Part shown: piece by piece, positions 9,513 through 17,822 of the stretch
Layout: each line of letters begins with the position of its first letter
How positions within the stretch are numbered: the stretch's first letter is position 1
Assembly: GCA_003279945.1 (NCBI GenBank)
Contig: QCGK01000002.1
Coordinates: 1-64,000 of the forward strand
DNA length: 64,000 nucleotides
From: Prochlorococcus sp. AG-388-A01
GTDB taxonomy: Bacteria > Cyanobacteriota > Cyanobacteriia > PCC-6307 > Cyanobiaceae
Direction: 5' to 3'
Translations under genes and position numbers: made by a program
Notes under the pieces: generated by a model
Told to the model about the DNA's origin: nothing
The model's input: the letters and a program-made list of their open reading frames with translations, nothing else
Database searches by the model: none

Positions 9513-9544
9513 AAAAAGACCTGCACATAGCAGGTCTTTTTTTT
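9513..9544 (+). terminator. Terminator of the porin gene
   Basis: AAAAAGACCTG (9513-9523), seven-base loop, CAGGTCTTTTTTTT (9531-9544). A strong hairpin with T run 34 bp after the porin stop. Confidence 0.88.
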
Positions 9545-9560
9545 GCCAAAGATTTAATAA

Positions 9561-9599
9561 CTTAAATTGTTCTTAATAAATTAATTTTTTTTTCTTAAC
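9561..9599 (+). promoter_or_regulatory. Extended Pho box upstream of the phosphatase
   Basis: CTTAAA (9561), CTTAAT (9572) and CTTAAC (9594) lie on one 11-bp register (9561, 9572, [9583 degenerate], 9594). The last repeat is 43 bp before the ATG. Confidence 0.6.
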
Positions 9600-9641
9600 T
9601 TACAAAAGCAATTATGTAATAGTATTTTTCTTAAGCACTAA

Positions 9642-11924
9642 ATGAAAAAAACATTAGCTGCTGCAAGTTTTTCTGCATTACTTGCAATTGTCGCCTCCTC
9701 TACAAGTAGCGGATTTGCAAATTGGAATACAAAATATTGGGCAAATGAAAAAAACTTCAACAGAATTTCTTCTTTTAATGTCAGTGACAATTTACCATAC
9801 GGATCAAAATCTACAACCAAAACTTCTTCAGAGGTTGTTACAGCTTCAGAAGATGGTAAGACTTTGATGTATACAGATAGCGATCTAGGAGTAGTAGGTT
9901 TAGTTGATATCTCAGATCCTGCAAAACCAAAAGCTTTGGGAGTTGTTGAACTTGAGGCAGAACCAACTGGAATTGCAGTACTTGGAAACAATGCTTATAT
10001 AGGTTCGAATACATCTGAAAGTTATACAAATCCTTCAGGAGCATTAGTTCAATACAATTTAGAAAGAAGAAAAGCAGTAAAAGAATGTGATTTAGGTGGG
10101 CAGCCTGATAGCGTTTTTGTTTCACCAGACGGAACATTTCTAGCTGTCGCTATAGAGAATGAGAGGGATGAAGAATATAAAAATGGATTTATCCCTCAAA
10201 TTGATGACAATGGCATTCAAATTAATCCTCCAGGTTATGTTTCTCTTGTGAAGTTAAACAAAAGAGGAAAAATACAATGTAACTCAATTAAAAAAGTAGA
10301 TTTAACTGGCTTATCCGAGATAGCTCCTTTTGATCCCGAACCAGAATTCGTTGCTATTAATGATCTTGGTGAAACAGTTGTCTCTCTTCAAGAAAACAAC
10401 CATCTTGCAGTAATTGATAAAGATGGAAATGTAATATCACATTTCTCGGCAGGAGTTGTAAAACAAATGGCAGGAATGGATACAAAGAAAGATGGAGCAC
10501 ATAAATTTAAAAGCAAACTAAAGAATGTAAGAAGAGAACCCGATGGTCTTACTTGGATTGATAATGACCATTTTGCAACAGCAAATGAAGGCGATTACAA
10601 GCATATTGATCCAAATCAGGCAAAAAGAGGTGGTTCAAGATCCTGGACTATTTTTAAAAAAGATGGAACAGTAGTTTATGAAGATGCAAATAGACTAGAA
10701 AGAGCAATTGCACAAATAGGTCATTTCCAAGATGGGAGAGCAGGTAAAAAGGGAGTTGAACCTGAGTCAGTTACATATTCAAAAATTAATGGGACGCCCT
10801 ATTTATTTGTTGGTGCTGAACGAGCTGGGATAGTAGCTGTTTACGATATCACAGAACTAAATCAACCTTTGCTTACTCAATTACTTCCATCAGGCATTGG
10901 ACCAGAGGGATTTGTCGCAATACCAGAGAGGGGATTAATTGCCTCAGCAAATGAAAAAGACTACAACAAAAAAGAACCTGGTTTATCTTCTCATGTGACT
11001 ATTTATCAACTACAAGATGCTCCTGCTTCATACCCACATTTAACAAATGAAAATGGCCTTGAATTTGTATCTTGGGGTGCGATAAGCGGAATGGTGGCTG
11101 GTGATGACGGTAAAATTTATGCTGTAAATGATGGGACTTTTAAAACTCAGCCAAGAATTTACGTTATTGATCCTTCATCTTCCCCAGCACTATTAGAAAG
11201 AGCTATAGATATAAAGCTAGATGGTAAGACTGCATTATTTATGGATCAAGAGGGTATTACTACTGATGGTAATGGTGGATTCTACATTTCTACTGAAGGA
11301 ATCAAGAAAAAGCTAGATGAACATCCTCCTGCAATCTACCATGTAAGCTCAGATGGTGAAATTTTAGAGAAGATAACTCCACCACTTTCATATCTTAATT
11401 ATGCTAAAAATCCTGGTTTTGAAGGCATAACAAGGAATGGGGATATTCTTTATATTGCTCAACAGAAGCCTTGGGGTGATGATACTTTCAATACTACTAA
11501 GATCCTTTCCTATAATTTAAAAACCAAACAGTGGGGGGCCGTAAATTATCAATTAGATAGGATCAAAAAAGGTGGCGTTGGCATTTCAGAATTGACTTAC
11601 CATGACGGGGCACTTTATGTAATCGAAAGAGATAGTTTCTATGGAAAGAAAGCGAAATTGAAAGCTATATATAAAATAGATTTAGATGATGTTATTTTCG
11701 AAGGTCTTCAGACTAATATTCCTCCCAGACTTTATCCTTTAGTTGAAAAAGAGTTAGTTACTGATCTAAAACCAGTAATGCAATCTACGGGTGGTTTTAT
11801 CCTTGAAAAGGTTGAAGGCTTAGCAATAACAAGCGAAGGGCAAGCATGGATTTCAACTGACAACGACGGGACTGGAAAGAAATCAACTGGTGAAACTCTT
11901 TTCCTAAATATTGGAAAAATCTAG
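9642..11924 (+). CDS. Large phytase-like alkaline phosphatase (PhoA-type of marine picocyanobacteria)
   Basis: 760 aa with a signal peptide (residues 1-26). The N-terminal ~440 residues resemble the choice-of-anchor-I/LVIVD-type beta-propeller (DLGVVGLVDISDPAKPKALG, GQPDSVFVSPDGTFLAV, GVEPESV). The C-terminal ~290 residues resemble the esterase-like phytase domain (GLEFVSWGAISGMV, EGITTDGNGGFYISTEG, PGFEGITRNG). It is probably a secreted Ca-dependent phosphomonoesterase that releases phosphate from organic esters. The gene in this place is called phoA in other strains, but it is unrelated to E. coli PhoA, so I leave the symbol empty. Pho box upstream, terminator downstream. Confidence 0.75.
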   Translation: MKKTLAAASFSALLAIVASSTSSGFANWNTKYWANEKNFNRISSFNVSDNLPYGSKSTTKTSSEVVTASEDGKTLMYTDSDLGVVGLVDISDPAKPKALGVVELEAEPTGIAVLGNNAYIGSNTSESYTNPSGALVQYNLERRKAVKECDLGGQPDSVFVSPDGTFLAVAIENERDEEYKNGFIPQIDDNGIQINPPGYVSLVKLNKRGKIQCNSIKKVDLTGLSEIAPFDPEPEFVAINDLGETVVSLQENNHLAVIDKDGNVISHFSAGVVKQMAGMDTKKDGAHKFKSKLKNVRREPDGLTWIDNDHFATANEGDYKHIDPNQAKRGGSRSWTIFKKDGTVVYEDANRLERAIAQIGHFQDGRAGKKGVEPESVTYSKINGTPYLFVGAERAGIVAVYDITELNQPLLTQLLPSGIGPEGFVAIPERGLIASANEKDYNKKEPGLSSHVTIYQLQDAPASYPHLTNENGLEFVSWGAISGMVAGDDGKIYAVNDGTFKTQPRIYVIDPSSSPALLERAIDIKLDGKTALFMDQEGITTDGNGGFYISTEGIKKKLDEHPPAIYHVSSDGEILEKITPPLSYLNYAKNPGFEGITRNGDILYIAQQKPWGDDTFNTTKILSYNLKTKQWGAVNYQLDRIKKGGVGISELTYHDGALYVIERDSFYGKKAKLKAIYKIDLDDVIFEGLQTNIPPRLYPLVEKELVTDLKPVMQSTGGFILEKVEGLAITSEGQAWISTDNDGTGKKSTGETLFLNIGKI

Positions 11925-11941
11925 TTAAAACTACTAATAAA

Positions 11942-11972
11942 AGTCACCTTTTATATAAGGTGGCTTTTTTTT
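11942..11972 (+). terminator. Terminator of the phosphatase gene
   Basis: AGTCACCTT / AAGGTGGCT stem followed by eight T, directly after the phosphatase stop. Confidence 0.85.
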
Positions 11973-12002
11973 GCAGTTCTTATAATTAAAAAAAGTTAAA
12001 TC

Positions 12003-12329
12003 ATGAAATACCTAATATTTATTATTTTATTCATCGCCCCAGTTAAAGCTGAAACAAAATATTATTGGCAGGGTGTCAGGCATTATTTAAATCGACCCAA
12101 ACTAATGATAGAAGCATGCAAAGATATGAAAGAAGAAAATGACATTGGAACATCTGCTTTCGAGAGTATGTACATGCCAACATTACCTGATAGGCTTTGG
12201 TTAGCTATTGGCAAAAGAGATTCTTATTGGGCAGATGATTCCAAAGAAGGAAGCATTCTTTTTACAAGAGAAGGGGTTTTGAATTTAAAAAAATTTATTG
12301 CAGAAAAATCATGTCCTAATATTTTTTAA
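12003..12329 (+). CDS. Small secreted hypothetical protein
   Basis: 108 aa. Signal peptide MKYLIFIILFIAPVKA, then a short mature protein with two Cys (EACKD, EKSCPN), probably a disulfide. Family not recognised. It lies between the phosphatase and phoR, convergent with phoR, ending 7 bp from it. A role in phosphate stress is only guilt by location. Confidence 0.6.
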   Translation: MKYLIFIILFIAPVKAETKYYWQGVRHYLNRPKLMIEACKDMKEENDIGTSAFESMYMPTLPDRLWLAIGKRDSYWADDSKEGSILFTREGVLNLKKFIAEKSCPNIF

Positions 12330-12335
12330 ATTTTC

Positions 12336-13496
12336 CTATAAATCTGTATTAAGACACGGAAAGATAGTTTCAATAATCGCTCCACCATCTTTATGATTAA
12401 ATGCCTTTATAAAACCTTTATTGTTATTAATTATTTTTTTTGTAATTGAAAGACCTAAACCACTTCCACTTTTCTTAAATTTAGTCCTTGATGGATCCCC
12501 ACGATAAAAACGAGAAAAAATGTCATTTGATTCATTTTCTTCTAATCCAATACCTTTATCTCTAACTCTTATAACAACAGAGCTAGCTCTCTTAAAAATT
12601 TCAATTTGTATGCCCTCTTTTGTTGGGGAATAACGAATAGCGTTATCTAAAATATTTATAAATGCTCTTTTTAAATTTTCAATATCCCCAGATATATAAT
12701 ATTTTGTTGGAGAAAATAAATGTATTTTTATATCCTTTTTTTCTGCAAGCGGTTTTAGTGTTTGCCAAGATTCCATAATCAAATCTGAAACAGATATTTT
12801 TTTGTTTTTATTAAAATCTTCGCTACTTTCTAGCTTAGAAAGCTCTAAAGTCTCTTCGGCCATTTTTCTTAATCTTTTTGACTCTTTCTTAAGTCTTTTA
12901 ACAAGATACCTATCCTTTTTTGATACTACTGATTCAAGTCTTTCCCCAATTAAGATAAGTGATGTAAGAGGAGTTTTCAGTTCATGAGACACATCATTAA
13001 TTAATTGATTTTGTCGTTTTTTTATCGATTCAATTGATAATTTACTTTCCAATAATATTAAATAATTCTTTTTTCTTCCTCTAACAATATTTACCGAAAT
13101 GGGTACTCCCGCAATTGTGAAATCAAGGTTGAATGGGAAATCTTTTTTTCTTAAATATAGAATTTTATTACTAAGTACTTCAAGCTCATTAATATCATTA
13201 ATTGCTTTTCCAATAACATCTTTATATTTGATAACCCTAATAAGAGATAAAGCTTTCTGATTGATAAATTTTATTGTTAGATCAGATGATAAGATTATCC
13301 ACCCTTGCGATGAATAATCTAACCAAGACAACACTTCTTGAGGTTTAATTTTATCAAATGGGAAATCAATAGTTTTTTTATACTTATTTTTATCAACTTC
13401 AAATTTTTTTTCTTTTGATTGAGAAAAATGCTTAACTTGTATTTTCCAATTCTGATGAAAAAACAATAATACTTCTTGTAGTGTTTTCATTTTCAT
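12336..13496 (-). CDS. phoR: Phosphate-sensing histidine kinase PhoR
   Basis: 386 aa. A PAS-like sensor region (residues ~45-140, SSDLTIKFINQKAL) precedes the HisKA box with the phosphorylated His in DVSHELKTPL (residue ~170). N box (NILDNAIRYSP), G1 (VRDKGIGL), F box and G2 (SGSGLGLSI) complete a full HATPase domain. There is no long transmembrane region, as in short cyanobacterial PhoR/SphS. It overlaps the phoB stop by 4 bp, so the pair is translationally coupled. Confidence 0.93.
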   Translation of the reverse strand: MKMKTLQEVLLFFHQNWKIQVKHFSQSKEKKFEVDKNKYKKTIDFPFDKIKPQEVLSWLDYSSQGWIILSSDLTIKFINQKALSLIRVIKYKDVIGKAINDINELEVLSNKILYLRKKDFPFNLDFTIAGVPISVNIVRGRKKNYLILLESKLSIESIKKRQNQLINDVSHELKTPLTSLILIGERLESVVSKKDRYLVKRLKKESKRLRKMAEETLELSKLESSEDFNKNKKISVSDLIMESWQTLKPLAEKKDIKIHLFSPTKYYISGDIENLKRAFINILDNAIRYSPTKEGIQIEIFKRASSVVIRVRDKGIGLEENESNDIFSRFYRGDPSRTKFKKSGSGLGLSITKKIINNNKGFIKAFNHKDGGAIIETIFPCLNTDL

Positions 13497-14221
13497 CCAA
13501 ACTTATATCCAAAACCTCTTACAGTTTTAAGAAACTTTGGAGCTGAGGGATCTTCTTCTAATTTCTCTCTTAGCCACCTAACATGAACATCTACAGTTTT
13601 AGTATCACCAATAAAGTCAATTTCCCAAATTTTTTCAAGTATTAAATCTCTTGACCATACCCTTTTTGGATTTTTCATAAACAACTCTAATAATTTAAAT
13701 TCTTTTGGAGATAATGTTATTTCTCTATCAAAAGAAGTTACCCTACATTCTTCCAAAAACATTTTTATATGATTAAACTCGAGAACAGTTTTTGATTTTT
13801 CTATATATTTTTTATTACGTTTAGATCTTCTTATTAAGGCTCTAGATCTAGCAATTAATTCATTTAAACCAAAAGGTTTTGTTAAATAATCATCTGCACC
13901 AACCTCTAATCCAAGAACCCTGTCTGATTCATTATCTTTAGCACTCAAAATTAGTATGGGTGTATAGTCTTCATCATTTCTTATTTTTCTACATAACTCT
14001 AATCCATTTAGTCCTGGCAACATTAAATCTAGAATTATTAGGTCAACATCTTTTTTAATATCATTATTAATAAAATCTAAGGCACTTAAACCGTCTTTAA
14101 AACTTGATACTTTAAAACCTTCGCTGCTCAAGGTTTCACTGACTGTAAGCCTAATACTCTTATCATCCTCTACAAGAAGAATTCTTGAGTCTTGCAAACT
14201 TTTATGATCTTTAATAGCCAT
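13493..14221 (-). CDS. phoB: Phosphate response regulator PhoB
   Basis: 242 aa from ATG 14221 (a TTG at 14236 adds five residues). Receiver domain has the acidic pair EDD near the N-terminus, the phospho-acceptor in DLIILDLMLPG, and K in DYLTKPFGL. The OmpR/PhoB winged helix includes LSPKEFKLLELF, VWSRDLILEKIW and the C-terminal VDVHVRWLREKLEEDP..GFGYKF. First gene of the phoBR operon. It activates genes behind the CTTAAC repeats described here. Confidence 0.95.
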   Translation of the reverse strand: MAIKDHKSLQDSRILLVEDDKSIRLTVSETLSSEGFKVSSFKDGLSALDFINNDIKKDVDLIILDLMLPGLNGLELCRKIRNDEDYTPILILSAKDNESDRVLGLEVGADDYLTKPFGLNELIARSRALIRRSKRNKKYIEKSKTVLEFNHIKMFLEECRVTSFDREITLSPKEFKLLELFMKNPKRVWSRDLILEKIWEIDFIGDTKTVDVHVRWLREKLEEDPSAPKFLKTVRGFGYKFG

Positions 14222-14328
14222 GGAAAGTTCCAACAATTTTATTTTATATAATCAAAATTATTTGATCTAATTATTTCATAATTAATTTACATTGAATTAT
14301 TATTTTTTTCATCTAATATTATTTCCTT

Positions 14329-14356
14329 TTTAATTCTCCCTTAAACTCTTTTATCT
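14329..14356 (-). promoter_or_regulatory. Possible weak Pho box upstream of phoB
   Basis: TTTAAT (14329), CTTAAA (14340) and TTATCT (14351) fall on the 11-bp register, about 110 bp before phoB. The outer units are poor matches, so this could be chance in AT-rich DNA. Confidence 0.3.
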
Positions 14357-14437
14357 ATATTTAGATTGTCTCTTTAATCTTCCTCACACAAAATTTTAAA
14401 GAGACAAATTTATTGAATTTAATAATAGATATTAAAA

Positions 14438-14602
14438 CTAATATCCCATCGAAGCGTAATAATCGTCATCTTCATCTATATTTGTCACTACCCATTCTGG
14501 CGGAAAGTCACCAATTTTTACATATTGATAAAGCTTATCAACATCTGGATCGTAATAAGTATCGTTGATTTTTGGATCTTTGACTACTTTGCTTGGATGC
14601 AT
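14438..14602 (-). CDS. Small acidic hypothetical protein (54 aa)
   Basis: ATG at 14602. Tyr/Asp-rich sequence with Pro-Pro-Glu-Trp (GDFPPEWVV) and an acidic run (DEDDDYY). Codon pattern and clean boundaries look coding. No family is recognised. Confidence 0.55.
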   Translation of the reverse strand: MHPSKVVKDPKINDTYYDPDVDKLYQYVKIGDFPPEWVVTNIDEDDDYYASMGY

Positions 14603-14699
14603 AATAAAAATTATTTCTACTCTTTTTTTATAGATTATTTAGTTTAAAGCAGCTTTAAATATCATTTAAATATTTTCATTTGACCTAGTTAACCTAAGA

Positions 14700-15101
14700 C
14701 TAATTTAACTTGTAGTTAGTCTTGATTGTTTTAATTACCGATTTTTTCGGATCTTTATTTGGATAACAATTAACAATTCTATATTTCCCACCTTTTCTAT
14801 CTGTCTCAACGAGAGTAAATTGAACAAATTTTTCTTTTTCAGCACTTGAAAAATCTTTGACTTCTATTTTGATGATTTCTTCATTTTCACTTTCAATTAT
14901 TCTGGATTTACCTCCACAAAGACGAACAGCAGTTTCTTTAGTTACATAAAACAATTTTTTTTCATCAGTAATGGATGATTTATCTTTCTTAATCGAAATT
15001 TCATCTTTTGTAATGGATAAATCATCTTGGGTAATGGATAATTCATCTTTTGTACTGCAAGAAGTAATAATAAGGATAAATAAAACTAATAGCTTTTTCA
15101 T
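14700..15101 (-). CDS. Small lipoprotein with short tandem repeats
   Basis: 133 aa. Lipobox IITSC (Cys ~15) after a hydrophobic signal. The mature N-terminus is four degenerate 7-8-residue units, DELSITQ / DDLSITK / DEISIKK / DKSSITD, then a folded domain with two Cys (VRLCGG, IVNCYP). Repeat-number variation is likely between strains. Function unknown. Confidence 0.65.
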   Translation of the reverse strand: MKKLLVLFILIITSCSTKDELSITQDDLSITKDEISIKKDKSSITDEKKLFYVTKETAVRLCGGKSRIIESENEEIIKIEVKDFSSAEKEKFVQFTLVETDRKGGKYRIVNCYPNKDPKKSVIKTIKTNYKLN

Positions 15102-15107
15102 GATTTT

Positions 15108-15260
15108 TTAAATGATAAATTCACTAATAATTTCTTCTAATTGACTTTTATTTAGTTTAATAAGATAGTTTTGGATTTCCTTTCTAAATAATCTATCTTC
15201 AACTCTTTTAGTTTGAAGAATCGAAAGAGTGATGAAGTTAACAAGTTGTTTTTTATCCAT
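15108..15260 (-). CDS. Small helical hypothetical protein (50 aa)
   Basis: ATG at 15260, stop at 15108, directly upstream of the lipoprotein gene on the same strand. Highly charged helix (ILQTKRVEDRLFRKEIQNYL). Unknown function. Confidence 0.5.
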   Translation of the reverse strand: MDKKQLVNFITLSILQTKRVEDRLFRKEIQNYLIKLNKSQLEEIISEFII

Positions 15261-15411
15261 ACATATTTTCTAAATCCCTATTGTTAAATCATATTTAAAT
15301 TTTGATTAAGCTAAGAAATAACAACAAATATCTATTTTAGAAATTTAAGCCATTTAAAAAAAATTTATTTTTTAATTAATCATTACTTAATCCAAGAAAC
15401 CTAAATTTTTA

Positions 15412-15684
15412 ATGTATAAAAATATTGAAATGTCTTTAAAAAACTTATCTTCACAAAGGAATAACCAAAAAAAAATCGGCACAGAATTTTCAAGAAATTT
15501 TTATAAAGGAAGCTTTGAGAATAAAGAAAAATTTTTCTTAAATGATTCAGAATTTATTGAGAATTACAATAACTCCCTAAAATCACCTCAATCAAGGAGA
15601 CTATACAAAACATTAGAGAATGAAGTCTATCCAGACACAATCATGGTCCAAGAAATTTTACCTATAGATAAAATTTCTATTTGA
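15412..15684 (+). CDS. Hypothetical protein sharing the LKSPQSRR motif with satellite genes
   Basis: 90 aa, basic N-terminal half. The C-terminal half contains NNSLKSPQSRRLYKTLENE (residues ~55-73), nearly the same as NALKSPQSRRYQKLENSE in the 43-aa gene before the satellite A capsid, and close to NPLKSPQHRRY in satellite B. It lies 0.7 kb left of satellite A. It could be a chromosomal relative of the satellite gene or a relic of an older element. Function unknown. Confidence 0.55.
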   Translation: MYKNIEMSLKNLSSQRNNQKKIGTEFSRNFYKGSFENKEKFFLNDSEFIENYNNSLKSPQSRRLYKTLENEVYPDTIMVQEILPIDKISI

Positions 15685-15928
15685 AATCCTTTCACTTAAG
15701 AACTACTTTTTAAGATTTTTTACCTACACTCAATAAAAAACATTTTCCTGGGGGGGATTAGATCTTAAAAAACTACTTGATTTTTAATTGTTTCCGAAGT
15801 GAAGAACCACAAGATTCAATAATAAAAACTATAAAAACAAATTACAAATTAAATAATTAGAAGATTTTTTGAGTGAGAGACTTGCATTTTCAGAAAATAA
15901 AGGGAATATAAAGAAAATGATAATTCCA

Positions 15929-16111
15929 ATGGAATCAATTAAAAAACCAAAAAGAATTATTAAGAAACAGCTTAAAAATGTTAATAAAGCAATTATTGAA
16001 ATTGCAGAAATGAAATTTGTAAATATTGAAGAAAAAAAAGAAAAATTAGATGCGCTTGTTTTTTTAAAGAATCAAATATTGAGGAAGGCGGAGAAGTTAG
16101 AAATTAAATAA
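15929..16111 (+). CDS. Small basic helical protein, paralogue of 39095-39277
   Basis: 60 aa from ATG 15929. An upstream TTG at 15869 is open but the paralogue starts at the equivalent ATG. Sequence (KRIIKKQLKNVNKAIIEIAE..) is a continuous charged helix, probably coiled coil. About 40 nt of upstream DNA is also conserved with the paralogue (AATATAAAGAAAA), so gene and leader were duplicated together across the island. Confidence 0.6.
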   Translation: MESIKKPKRIIKKQLKNVNKAIIEIAEMKFVNIEEKKEKLDALVFLKNQILRKAEKLEIK

Positions 16112-16136
16112 CTAAATAATTGTAGATATTGAATCT

Positions 16137-16337
16137 TTATTTTTTTGTATCAGCTACATTCTTAAAGAAATCGCAATAAGCCATCAATTCTGACTCGGTT
16201 TCGATTTTAAGATTTAAATCGCTAATTGCCTTCTTGGTATCAATTCTGTAGCCATACCAATCTAGACAAACTTCTCTCTGCCTTTGGGTTTCTGAAACTG
16301 AGATCGAATCTGTCATTGAAGTCTTGGAACAACCCAA
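16137..16337 (-). CDS. Short hypothetical protein cut by the att site, possible lipoprotein remnant
   Basis: 66 aa if started at TTG 16337, or 59 aa from ATG 16316. The N-terminus LGCSKTS looks like a lipobox, but a hydrophobic signal sequence is missing, and the att core begins 24 bp upstream. The natural 5' end may have been removed when the satellite integrated. Otherwise a small charged protein with two further Cys. Confidence 0.4.
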   Translation of the reverse strand: MGCSKTSMTDSISVSETQRQREVCLDWYGYRIDTKKAISDLNLKIETESELMAYCDFFKNVADTKK

Positions 16338-16360
16338 ATGAAAATAATTAAAGGGATATA

Positions 16361-16406
16361 GTGCTTTGGGAGCACTAGGTCGCAGGTTCGAATCCTGTCG
16401 CCCCGA
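16361..16406 (+). repeat. tRNA-Pro 3'-end repeat (att copy 2, left end of satellite A)
   Basis: 46 nt identical to the tRNA 3' end. It is followed by TTGGGTTTTCAGCGAATG, a flank seen again only after the repeat at 23286, so it marks the left terminus of the satellite family. Confidence 0.93.
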
Positions 16407-16436
16407 TTGGGTTTTCAGCGAATGACAAAAATGCTT

Positions 16437-16516
16437 GTGGTATAAGCGTGGTATAGCAGATAATACAAACTGGAATAAAGGTAGAGGGTATACCCCTAAA
16501 TCCCTTCCTATACCAC
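16437..16516. promoter_or_regulatory. Integrase arm-type sites, left end of satellite A
   Basis: GTGGTATAAGC (16437) and GTGGTATAGC (16448) are direct repeats 11 bp apart; an inverted copy CTATACCAC lies at 16508-16516. The same 9-mer pair with the same spacing occurs at the right end (23163). These look like arm-binding sites of the element's own integrase. Confidence 0.65.
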
Positions 16517-16686
16517 AACTTTCTGGACATATATGAATATACAGCTAATAATATTGGTATCTAGTTTTAGTATCTACTTATTTATATAAAGGCTTTGGGG
16601 AAGGCTGTATAAGTACGAAAAATGACTATTTAGGTTGAGAAGCCTGCCAAATGCTTTGCAAATCAACTTAATTTTCATTTTTCATT

Positions 16687-16950
16687 ATGAATTTATCCGA
16701 ATGGTATGGGGTTGCCAAAACCTCCGAGATACTTGGTATCTCTCAATCCCTTTTATGGGAGCTAAAACAAACCAATGAATTAACTGCAGGTGAACATTGG
16801 ATATATGCAACTGGCAAGCGTAAAAGTAATGTCCTATGGAATGCAATAAGCATTAGAGATTGGCAAATAGCTAAAACAAAAGAATCTGAAAGTGCACCTG
16901 ATGATGGAGCTGCAAAGAAGATTGTCACCTATCAAAAGATGGGGGTCTAA
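16687..16950 (+). CDS. Excisionase/AlpA-like DNA-binding protein
   Basis: 87 aa. An N-terminal MerR/AlpA-type helix-turn-helix is visible (VAKTSEILGISQSLLWELKQ), followed by the wing-like GEHWIYATG and a short C-terminal tail. In satellites and prophages such proteins direct excision or activate the replication operon. First gene of the rightward operon. Replaced by a distant homologue of the same shape in satellite B (23768), with shared features GxHWxY and SxxxWxxxxIxxW. Confidence 0.7.
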   Translation: MNLSEWYGVAKTSEILGISQSLLWELKQTNELTAGEHWIYATGKRKSNVLWNAISIRDWQIAKTKESESAPDDGAAKKIVTYQKMGV

Positions 16951-16952
16951 TA

Positions 16953-17270
16953 GTGGAAAACAAAAAAGAAAAACCTGTACCTATATCAGATCAGGACTTA
17001 TGTGCAGAAGCCTTACTTATGTGGTCGCTAAAGGTTCAAGAATTACCACCTGAGTTTCTAATGATGAATGCAGAAAATCCTTTTTACCATGAATTTCAAA
17101 AATGGTTAACTAAGTATCAACTAGCTCTGCATTGTATAACTGATTTAGAGATTGGTTGTTGTGAAAATTTAGCTGAAATAACGATAAGAAAATATGTAAC
17201 AGACGTTTATAGGCAAGACCTTAAAAGAATATTTCATAAGAAAGCTAAAAGGGGTCAAAATGATGCCTGA
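16953..17270 (+). CDS. Satellite operon protein, hypothetical (105 aa)
   Basis: GTG start 2 bp after the HTH gene. Mostly helical and acidic, then a basic C-terminus (RIFHKKAKRGQ). Overlaps the next gene by 11 bp. Satellite B has an unrelated-looking 81-aa gene in this slot whose last residues (NDA) and overlap are the same. Function unknown. Confidence 0.6.
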   Translation: MENKKEKPVPISDQDLCAEALLMWSLKVQELPPEFLMMNAENPFYHEFQKWLTKYQLALHCITDLEIGCCENLAEITIRKYVTDVYRQDLKRIFHKKAKRGQNDA

Positions 17271-17580
17271 ATTTCAAAAGGAAAAGCATATTGCCATCAC
17301 TAAACACACCTTTGAAATGTTGGTTAATAACGTGATGGAAGAATATAGACCTTATTTAAAAACTGATGCTGAATTACTTTTAGGTACAAATCTTGCTCAC
17401 ATGGTCGTTAAAGTAAATGCCCTAATTGTTGAGTATGACGAACTAAGAAAAGGCTATATGGATTTATGTAAGGCGAATGATGAAAATAAAAAGTTATTGC
17501 TAGAACTAGCTACCCAACAAAAACATCAAAATACCTTTTTTACCAAAAAAATTAGAAACATTGAGAGAAGATTGCCATGA
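17260..17580 (+). CDS. Conserved satellite protein, helical (106 aa)
   Basis: Begins MMPEFQKEK. Differs from the satellite B copy (24275) at about eight of 105 positions, the best-conserved gene between the two elements. Long amphipathic helices (VKVNALIVEYDELRKGYMD) and a basic end (TKKIRNIERRL) suggest a coiled-coil dimer that may bind nucleic acid. It overlaps both neighbours, typical of a coupled phage-like operon. Function unknown. Confidence 0.7.
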   Translation: MMPEFQKEKHIAITKHTFEMLVNNVMEEYRPYLKTDAELLLGTNLAHMVVKVNALIVEYDELRKGYMDLCKANDENKKLLLELATQQKHQNTFFTKKIRNIERRLP

Positions 17581-17822
17581 AAAAAGCCCTGTTGTGCAGA
17601 CAAGGCAAGAAAAATGATGATAGCAATTTCATTGTAAGTTATTCATCACTTGAAAGCCATTGTCCACCTTTTATTCCAGAAAATAAGACCAAAATCATAG
17701 TTTGGGTCTGGGATTGTCGTATTGAAAAAGCTAGACAACATAAACTTGCCTGGTTTTTATCTTCAACTATTAAATCAATGGTTGATACAAGAAATCGTAT
17801 TAAATCTGGAGGTACAAAATAA
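17577..17822 (+). CDS. Conserved satellite protein (81 aa)
   Basis: Paired with the 24589 gene in satellite B. Conserved core VSYxSLxSHCPxxIPENKT and IIVWVWDCRI. Three Cys and the C-terminal basic helix are conserved. Overlaps the preceding gene by 4 bp and the ATPase start by 1 bp. Function unknown. Confidence 0.68.
   Translation: MKKALLCRQGKKNDDSNFIVSYSSLESHCPPFIPENKTKIIVWVWDCRIEKARQHKLAWFLSSTIKSMVDTRNRIKSGGTK

Noticed and set aside
9638..10137. Antisense frames inside the phosphatase gene
   Set aside because: Shadows of the strong plus-strand coding sequence.
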